In this document: positions 29,085 to 37,293 of the stretch, piece by piece
How the letters are laid out: every line of letters begins with the position of its first letter
How positions within the stretch are numbered: position 1 is the stretch's first letter
The notes under the pieces: model-generated
Told to the model about the DNA's origin: nothing
Seen by the model: the letters and a program-made list of their open reading frames with translations, nothing else
Database searches by the model: none
Position numbers and translations under genes: made by a program
Source: Chrysophaeum taylorii
Lineage: Eukaryota > Sar > Pelagophyceae > Pelagomonadales > Pelagomonadaceae
Reading direction: 5' to 3'
DNA length: 37,293 nucleotides
NCBI GenBank assembly: GCA_029834535.1
Contig: JAQMWT010000288.1
Span: forward strand, 1 to 37,293

Positions 29085-31098
29085 TTATGACGTCGAGCGT
29101 GTTGTGATGTTGCGCAAAGAAGCAGTATCGGTATCCACAACATCAGATGTTTGGTCCAATTCATCCTCGCTATTATCGTCCAGTTCCTTTAACTCTGGAG
29201 AAGACGAATTATGATCATCGGAGGATATGTCGATAGCAGTGTTGGTATTGTGCGTAGTCATTGTATCACTCAAGGTGACCAAGGGTGACATAAGAGACGA
29301 AAGGAGAGACATAGCAGCATCTGGTGTAAGAGCGTGTAGATCCAATGCAGGAATAACACGATCATGTGCATCAGACATAGCTGTGTGGGGGTTATGAGCT
29401 GCTGCGTCGATTAGAACTCGCTGTGCCTCATTATTATACGTATCTGGAGGGAGCTGTCCAATAGACGAGACAAGCGACCGAGAAATGATATGGACAAATA
29501 CAGCAGAGGTCGGGATTATGATGTTCTGGTGCATTTGAAGACTTGACAAAATGTTATCTAACAAGGAAGCATGTTTGATGTTCTCGGTCACTTGGGTATT
29601 AAGAGTTTCGTAGGTTTCTTGCATCTGTGTGAGAGAAGTTAGAGCAAGCGATAGTTGATGTTCTCGTGCCATCAATTGCTGTTCGGTGTTAGTGAGAGTT
29701 AGAGATAAAGACCGAATCTCCTCTTTTAATTGGTGTAAGGATTCAGCCATATTGTCGTTAGCTTTATCTGGCGCGGGCTCAGCGGGTGGATTATCGATCG
29801 GCGCTGGTGACACATCTTCAGAAGAGGTATTATTAGAGAAGGTATCAATGATATGGGATGGGTAGCCAACTTGGATTAACACGTTTTTAAATGCTAATTG
29901 TTGATTAGGTGGAAGTTGGCGAAAGTAGTGCAGCATTGGCGGTACCGTCTCGGAAGAAGTTGCGTCAAGTTGATGAGAAACATCGTTAACAAAGCGTTCG
30001 ATGAGCACGTTAAGTAACTCCTCAGGATTGGTAACTACGCAGGTTTTATCTTCCACAGATTGTAACAAAGACCAAGCTGCTACAAGAATCTCAAGATTTA
30101 CACTCGAAATGAAGGGCAGCTGCAGTAAGAGCATGGTGTTAGCGTCAGGGTTGACGAGAATTTTAGAAGCATCAACGTTAAGGGATGTTGCAGTCTGCAT
30201 GATTGCCTCTTTGAGCAGCTTGTTAATAGCAATGGACTTTCCAAGACGGAGGATTATGGCTCTTATGTGGGCAGCTGGATCATTATAACAAGAGAGTTGG
30301 AAGGGATGCTGATTGTTGCGAATTAACGCTATCCCATGGTTCGACAAGTTACACATCACACAAATCAACAGAAAGAAAGGGCGCGGTACATCGAAGCAGT
30401 GCGATGCATGTTGCTCAGACGCGAGATGATCCTCAATAATTTGGCGAATCCTGTCAGTTTTAAGCTCATCTTCAGTACAGATGATGAGCACAAGGGGTGT
30501 ACCCGGCATGTCAGTTTTATTGTAACACTTTGTACACGCCACATGTACTTTGACAACCCCTTTAATGGGTGGAAAGCGGTGAAAGCGAGTACCTTCATTG
30601 GGTGATATAGCAGGGGCATTCCGGATGCGCTTTGCTTTGACGCACAGCAATGAACTAAGATATTGGACGTTGTCCACAAACTCTGTCTGTTGTGCTTCGG
30701 TAAGCAGCTGCTGCAAAGACTTAAGCCAACACTGAGGATCCTTATGCTGAGGGATGAGAAAGTTCGGCGGGGATGCACCAAGGGCGGATATATTCCCTGA
30801 CATCATCGCAAGTGCGTCAAATTTGCAATGTTTAAGCAGGAAATACTCAGACTTTGATGTTTGCGATTTAGACGGTTGTTGGACAGTTGCCTTGGGTGCC
30901 TTAGGCGTACACGGGCGTAGATTGATGTCCTTGAGCCACCGACAAATAGGTTTGATGCTTCCGATTAGGGGAACTAATCGGTGCAACGCTTGGAGTTAGA
31001 GCATTAAAAGGTGGGGATAGTGACGGTGCACCACCACGACCACGGTTCAGGGTAGAATGGCGCCGGCTCGCAGCATCTTTGCTTTTAGTGGGATTCAT
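29085..31098 (-). pseudogene. Extra ORF downstream of Copia pol, unknown function
   Basis: A 633-codon frame (30986-29085) without its own ATG is preceded by another frame starting at ATG 31098 (MNPTKSKDAASRRHSTLNRG). The two overlap at 30986-30901, so one frameshift probably separates them. Features: a Cys/His cluster (ACTKC, then DHLASEQHASHC), which could bind zinc; a hydrophobic segment (PFFLLICVMCNL); a coiled coil at about residues 425-475 (LHQLKEEIRSLSLTLTNTEQ); and an acidic Ser/Asp-rich C-terminus. It lies 117 bp after the pol stop, on the same strand and with the same AT-rich composition, so it is probably part of the same element, in the position where some retrotransposons carry an additional (env-like) ORF. 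It has no signal peptide and no clear match to Env or Gag. Confidence 0.6.
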
Positions 31099-31214
31099 CT
31101 TAAAAGGAATATCCACATCACATCTTTCATTGCATTTCACATTTTAGCGAGCCAGTATTACTTTACATAGCAGGGTTAGTTTAAAGTCATTTCGGAAATA
31201 ATGAAGGGTAAGGA

Positions 31215-34200
31215 TTAACCATCTAGTTGAGCTATGGGTTGTTTTAAGCCGAGTAACGTACGAAATCTGCAGAAGAGCGGAGTTCCAAAGGGTTTAGTAA
31301 ATCCATCGGCGATATTTTGGGTACCGGAAACATGATGTAGACGTATACGTTTTAACTGTACGTAGTCGCGAATACGGAACCAGCGTGTGCTGATAGCCTT
31401 GGCCTTAGTCGCACTGTCGGGATTGTTGGGAAGATGAATAGCAGAGGCAGAGTCTCCCAGTATAGGACTGTTACGTATGAACGACATGTCCGATGGGTAG
31501 GGGATTGTCGTGAGCATCATAATCTAGTAGCAAGTCTTTCCCTGAAGGTTGGCGGAGATAGAAGTGAGGATTTATAGCGAATGCCATTTCTGTTAACAAT
31601 TTGCGTAACCAGACCACATCATCGGCACACATATTAAGGGCGATAAGTTCACTCTCATGCGTAGAAGTAGCTGAAATAGGCTGCAACTTAGACTTCCAAG
31701 TGATGAGAGAACCAAACAAAAAGATAGCGTAACCGGTTGTAGACTTGCGGTCTTGCTCATAAGAGGGTGCATTATCGGCATCAACGAATGCGACTAGTGG
31801 ATCAAAATTACCTGAATTAACTTGTTCTTTAGTGTAGTCCAACATGGTGGCCATGTCAGTACGATTACCGATAAGAAGTCGAAGATGGTCCATTAGAGCG
31901 GAAGAGCCAGAGTAGTACCAGAGGCGAAGATTACGATTTTCGGGCTTGCGCAAGTAGCGGAGCGTCCCTGTTAGTTCTTGAACATGAATAAATGCTGGAT
32001 TATGCATTCCTCGAGAGCAACGACTAAGACTTTGGGATAGATCGGGGCGACAGGCCAATTGGACAAACGCGAGCTTGCCGAGTAGAGTGGAGAAGGTGTG
32101 AAGGATGAACTTGTCCATATCAGAAGATGGCTCTCCAGTTTTATACGTGGTTGATGGTGACATCGGTGTGGAGGTGGGACGTAACTGCATTAAAATGGGG
32201 TACTCTTCGAACAATGCATCAAGTTTAGCCTGACAGTCCAGTGATATAGAACCATCAGTTGTACGCGTTATGCGCATGCCTAAGAGAGTATGGACTTCCT
32301 CGAAGGTGTCGACTGAGTATTCCTTTTTCAGGGCTTGCTGGAACTCACGACGTAGAGTTTCCGAAGTGCAAGTAATGACGACGTCGTCTACTGAGAGCGT
32401 GCAAATTAGAAATGTAGCGTCAGCTTGGACTTTAGCGTAAATGCATGTGTCTGTTCGAAATCGTGCGTAACCTAATGAATCAAAGAAGCTGTTTATGGTT
32501 TGATTCCAAAGGGCAGGGCTCTGACGTAATCCATAGAGAGATTTAAGTAGCTTTGGGAGACGACGGCCTTGGTATTTAGTATCTTCGGGATCGAGAAGGT
32601 AACTGCCTTGTGGCAGTTTGACATAGACATGAGAATCGATGGGAGCTTGAACAAAAGCGTTAGGGACGTCGACATGGTAGACGGGAAGTCGCAGATGAGC
32701 TGCTAGCGCCAGAACACAACGGATGCCAGTAAGCTGTGCCATAGGGCTGAATGTGTTGAAAAAATCGGTGCCCAGAGAGGCTAAGAATCCTCGAAGGACC
32801 AGGCGTGCTTTATGTTTAATGTACTGACCAGCAGCGTTGGTTTTTATACGTAGGACGAGGCTGGTGTCAATAGGCTTTGAGTTGACCATTTGCAGCGCTA
32901 GTTTAAAGCAGCCAAACTTAACAATATCAAAAATCTCCTTGGAGATGGCAGCAACATAAGCTTTGCGATCAGCGTCTGAGAGACCTTTGAGACAGTTCAA
33001 CTCATATTCATCAATTTTGATATCTTTGGCTTGAATCTTGTATTCGTCCGAACCAACCGTGCTGGGGTCATGAGTCGTCGTCAGATGAGTAATTGCGTAA
33101 GAAGCGACATTTCGTGCAGATGAGCGCGATCGAGATCTTCGACCGTTGAACAACTAGTAGAGGAGCATCACCAAGGTGGGTGTAATGCGATTGCACGGTG
33201 ATATAGTCTTCGATGGCGGAGAGATGAGGCTCGGAGGCACCATAAGAAGCGTCATTATGATCCAAAATGGAGTGGGGCGTGAACAAAGCATAAACATATG
33301 GAGCGGGAGGAACTTGAAAGGCGTGAGCATGTTCAGAAATTAAATGGACGAGAGCTTGAGGGAGGTGAAAGTCTGAAGAGGACTGTGGGATCGCTTGGTG
33401 CACATGGTGATGAAGGGATGGTGTAAATTCCCCCTCTGGAGGTATAGCCGTCCAGTGGATGCCATGAGCAAGATGAAGGGAGTGGAGGGTGGGGTCGCAG
33501 AAGGTTATGTACTGCTTGGAGAGGTCATACTTGAAGTCGGCAACCGCACCACCGGCTTGTTTATAAGCGGCAACAGTAGGCGAGGCAATACGAGTAAGAA
33601 CATCCTTGAGATTGGTTTTGCGACGAGGCTGAGGGTGATGAGGACCACGGGTGAGACGGAGGACATCCTGGGAATAGAGAGACCGATAAGATGGTAAAAG
33701 TGGCAAAGTGTTGGAAGACACGTCAGATGTAGGTGTGGTGGCGGAAGTAGCGGGTGCAGAAGCAGCTGGAGCACATGCGGGGGCGGGAGAGGGAGCAAAT
33801 GAGAAGAAGAAGTCCCCCTCTCAAGGTCATTGTCGGTAGGCATAGCATTCCCCCTCTGTGCCGCATCATTGGGTGTGCTGTGAACAGAGAAGGGAATGTC
33901 GGGTGAAGGTGCGGGAGGTGGATGCTGTTCATAATCAGGAGGGAATTTAGAAATAAGATGAGGAAAAGTCAGTTTAGAGGAAACACGGACTTGGCCGTTT
34001 TCAGGATTAAGGAAAACATCGGCTAAATGATTAACATGGGGTGTTATTAAAGGGTTTATAACGTTAGCACCACATAAATAGATGTAGGGACGACATCGGG
34101 GTTCATATTTATGAAATTCGTTAGGTTCCAAATCCAGATAACAAACAGAACCAAAAGGTTTGAGGTAGTCCTGTTGGGGAACATTACATTGGTCTAATAA

Positions 34201-34690
34201 AACCTGTTGGGGGCTTAGGACTTTATTGTAACTACGTTCGAGGGAAACATTAGGGAGGTGATTATACGATTGGATGGCATGTATAACAGCCCACGGGTAG
34301 TGTGGTGCCGGATCTGTTAGGGGGTGGCCCTTATAGGATACATTAAGCATATGCCGGAGTCGTGTAGACGCGGCAGTGGCTATGTGACCAACAGCGGCTT
34401 CTACTTCATGATTAAAGACATGTAAGTAAGGGGGGAACGCGGACATGTTAATACCATGTTCCACATGAAAGGGGGTTGTTACATGCTGAGATAAATAGGG
34501 TTTAAAGGAATCACAATAGATTTGTTTGAGTTGTACGTGAACATACGTAGAGCAGAAATTGCGGACAAACTCAAGGGCGTTACAAAATTCACTGGAGTTA
34601 GTGCTACGACAAAAGTACACTAACAAAAATTTAGAAATGAGACATTTAAAAACAATGTGCAGAGAAATCTGCTGCCTCTTACCCTTATCC
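31215..34690 (-). pseudogene. Copia-type (Ty1) retrotransposon pol, frameshifted and 5' truncated
   Basis: Integrase, reverse transcriptase and RNase H in Ty1/copia order. Integrase (34626-33505 frame, readable from about 34690): YCDSF Asp and NHEVEA Glu give a D-x34-E spacing, but the first catalytic Asp falls where the sequence reads KCLISKF, so it seems lost. A linker is read in another frame (33721-33068). Reverse transcriptase (33153-31471 frame): KARLVLRGF, HVDVPNAFVQAP with catalytic Asp, LLKSLYGLRQSP, and SVDD in place of the usual YVDD. RNase H follows (FVDADNAP, STTGYAIFL, STHESELIALN) and switches frame at about 31500 to finish DSASAIHL, NIADGFTKP, ending at 31215. At least three frameshifts: inactive. 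No gag, protease, LTR or primer-binding site is recognised. Confidence 0.9.
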
Positions 34691-35489
34691 GTCCGTTGAG
34701 AACGTGATCTCTTCCTTACCCTTCTTCTTCCTTTCTACACAATCTAATAGTCCTCTGATTTGTGCCTACGCTCATCATCATGGTCTAGCGCGTCCCGAGG
34801 TATGTAGCACTATACACTTAACCTTTCTCGTGTAGTTCTAGATGCCGCCTGTCGTGTTCTGAGGATATAGGGAACATAACCTTTCATTCCCCGAATTAAC
34901 CTTCCAGACGTTCACGATGAGACGGGATGGTTTCCCAGGTGACTTACCACTGCTTGCTAAATGCTCTGCAGGTTATGGGCCCAGGCGGGTCCCTGAGAAA
35001 CCATGTGTCAACATGCACGTAACCTATGGGTATTGGACTGTTACCGCGCCAGTTCAGCCTCGCCATGTGACACGCTTGTCAATATATCGCCATTACCATT
35101 GGGCTGTATATAATATCTTTTTGCACACGTGATCGTGTAACCTTGTGTGCACCTGTTCATAGCATCGTAATGTCATGTCAATGTTGATGTGTGTGTAATT
35201 GGCTAACCTGTACTCTTGCACACATGTTATGGAATATTTTGGGTACGTCCACTCGTACATTCCATAGCAATGCACTTAACAAGCTCCTTGAGAGCACCAA
35301 AACTAACCAGCTGCCTGAGTGACTACGCTTAGCGACACTACTCTGGACTCACAGCTTGCACAGTCGTCATATAGACACATTTTCCATCGAAAACGATGAG
35401 TGTACATAGACACCGATAGACAGACCCCCTTAGAATGTCTAGACAGTGTCAACTGCGTGACTGAACCCACAGGTTCCCCGTCAACTGCT
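34691..35489. promoter_or_regulatory. Hairpin-rich divergent spacer with TATA box
   Basis: Non-coding region between the minus-strand pol and the plus-strand Gag-like ORF. A TATA sequence (CTGTATATAATATC, about 35103-35116) points right. A two-tier stem, TATGGAAT/ATTCCATA enclosing GTACG/CGTAC, lies at 35228-35266. GTGTCA/TGACAC brackets 35005-35074. It may be the LTR and leader of the plus-strand element, but I find no second LTR, TG...CA ends or tRNA-like primer site. Confidence 0.45.
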
Positions 35490-37293
35490 ATGGCAGAACA
35501 CGCAGCACGAGCCGCACCCAAGGCGATCACAGGTGCGGATATATTGAAGCTCGAAGCTCCTGTAGTTGAGTTTCTTAATGAAGGAAACCGGTTTCAGCTT
35601 CAGAACCTCAAGGTATCCTTGCAAATCAAGCATATCAAGCAATTACTACGGTCCAGTCATGCCGATGCTTGCCTCGAGTACGGCTCGTATGAAGCATATA
35701 CTCGGTCATGCAAGGACTACGAAATCCTCCGGAATCAAATTCTCGATCACGTTTTCCTGGAATGGAAGACCGATAGGGCTGCTGATCTCCATTTAGCTGT
35801 TGATGAATTGCCCCCTGAGTATCAGGAATGGCATTTCACCAAAGAAGCTTTCCCCCACCTACCTGATGCAGAAGTAGCTCAGCTAACTACTGTCTGTTAC
35901 GACTATGAAGTCAAGGCATTACGTCCTGAAATCAATGCTCGTTTCTTAGAAGAGGAACGAATCTTAAATCGCGCGCACCCGAAGGCACTAGCTTTCGACA
36001 CCCGTGTTCGTGCCCCGGTTACCATGTTTTCGTTAACTGCAGCTGACTGGCACACTTACCAGAACACGTACGCTACATTCTTGCATACTTACTTCAATCT
36101 TGAAAGTGTTGGAAAACCGGCACTTGCGGCCTGGCCCGCCATCAATGAGGTATACAACAAAAGTTATTTACCCAACAAGGCTCGAGCTATTATGCTCATC
36201 GCCTTTAATCACTACGAGTCTGTTACGACTACTGATGTGTCTTATTTGAAACAGCAATTTAACTCTGTTGTTTATAATCCTAACTGGTATGTCCATGTAT
36301 TTATCGAAGCTGTCCTAGCATTTAGGCAAATCTCTTACCAACTTAACCAGGAAGAGACTGACCTTCAATTCGACTTTGATGGCACTCTTTGCAGAAAATC
36401 TATGAAGAGATACATCGGCATTATGCCGATAATACCAGCAACAACCGCTACGATCGTGGTTGGGTAGATTGGTGTTATATGTACGAAACCCGATCTTCAT
36501 CTCGACCTGTGCCAGAAGCTGAACGATTGTGTCACCCTACCAACCCTAGCTACATTTTAGAATACGCATTAGACCTTTACAATGTCGTATCAAATGGGTC
36601 GAACAAAAGACGCTTAGAACGCCCTGTTTCTTGGCAACCCTATGTCGAAGGTTTATCATCTCAACCAAAGCCAAAGTTACTACTTACACATACTTTGGAC
36701 TCATCAGACAAAAGTCTGACTCAAACTGCTAACACACTCGCCTTCATCACTTCGTCCCAACCTGGTACATCTTCCACGTTTAATGCTAGACGCTTGCGTA
36801 ACTCTAATGATGCTCGCCAGCCTTTCTCTCGCAGCGATTTATCGTATTATCGTCCTGGTGATTCTTACGTCACCAAGAAAACTTCCGGACAGTCCCATGA
36901 CCGTCCAATTTACTCCCGCACTTCTGACAGGTCCTCTCGGTCTAACATGAAATTATTAGATCGAACAAACCACTCCTAAAACACCCTGCGAGAACAGTGT
37001 AGCGAACTCACGAAACATGTGACAGAAAATGATACCACGACTCAGCTACAACATAATCTCAACAAGTTATTTGAGACTCTGTTACAATCAGCTGACTGTC
37101 AACGACACCTACTGAGGACAACAGTAGTTTACTTCGTCTAAACGAACAGCTCATGTTTGCAGAAGACATCATTTATGATGTAGACGTTCATGTATCCTCG
37201 ACCGAAAAGTCGTTAAACTATGGAGCCACAACACCATACTGTTGTTACTGCTCCCACCCCAACAACAACTCCTCCTACTACAAACACACAGGG
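35490..37293 (+). pseudogene. Gag-like ORF, frameshifted, running off the right edge
   Basis: Starts at ATG 35490 (MAEHAARAAPKAITGADI). The first frame runs about 300 codons: helical, Tyr/Trp/Leu rich (AADWHTYQNTYATFLHTYF, NPNWYVHVFIEAVLAFRQ), with the look of a retroelement capsid. Around 36390-36400 the protein continues in the frame of KIYEEIHRHYADNTS, through GWVDWCYMYE and a Ser/Arg-rich stretch, to a TAA at 36977-36979. Beyond it the same frame continues coherently (LREQCSELTKHVTEN) and, after another shift near 37110, a third reads DNSSLLRLNEQLMFAEDIIY and a Cys pair (YCCYCSHPNN) at the window end. I do not recognise the family. Order and composition suggest ORF1 of a retrotransposon inserted beside, or nested in, the Copia element. 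Confidence 0.55.

Overview
The window is eukaryotic nuclear DNA, most likely from a protist and plausibly a stramenopile (heterokont) alga. The evidence is long, mostly single-exon, GC-rich genes, two tiny GT-AG introns (45 and 52 bases), a membrane-anchored GH6-GH5 cellulase with a Cys-rich module, an EF-hand protein, a Crypton tyrosine-recombinase element, LINEs and a Copia retrotransposon. The lineage is inferred from this mix; a haptophyte or another protist is not excluded.

Layout. 1-4860: four copies of a roughly 1.2 kb satellite unit, arranged as two head-to-tail pairs facing each other around position 2150, with an 18-19 bp minisatellite inside. 4875-6068: a PDZ-PH scaffold protein. 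6329-6968: an unrecognised gene broken by one frameshift. 7013-9120: no clear gene, with one copy of a hairpin-rich dispersed repeat at 8635-9012. 9140-9762: the 3' end of a dead LINE. 9866-11374: a degenerate EF-hand/C2-like protein. 11516-14533: the GH6-GH5 cellulase. 15472-16068: a broken ORF of unknown type beside a second, diverged hairpin repeat (16120-16560). 17962-20176 (minus): a decayed Crypton with its catalytic residues still readable. 20930-22967: a three-exon EF-hand gene. 23865-24599: a DUF3891 gene, a family otherwise mostly bacterial. 20376-20719, 23284-23647 and 26142-26464: three young copies of one short non-LTR retroposon, each with a 12-13 bp target duplication. 26477-26781: the 3' end of the related LINE. 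28545-28937: a third hairpin repeat.

From about 29 kb to the right edge the sequence is visibly AT-richer and is retroelement. A frameshifted Copia pol (34690-31215, minus) lacks gag and its 5' end. It is followed on the same strand by an unusual long extra ORF (31098-29085) carrying Cys/His and coiled-coil features. Diverging from it, past a hairpin-rich 0.8 kb spacer with a TATA box, a frameshifted Gag-like ORF runs right from 35490 and leaves the window.

Four or five host genes look intact (PDZ-PH, EF-hand/C2-like, cellulase, EF-hand, DUF3891). They show no shared pathway; the window reads as a gene-sparse, transposon-rich segment. The best leads are the Crypton, the retroposon and its LINE partner, the two repeat families with paired compensatory changes in their stems, an 18 bp insertion flanked by an 11 bp duplication, and the unassigned retroelement ORFs.
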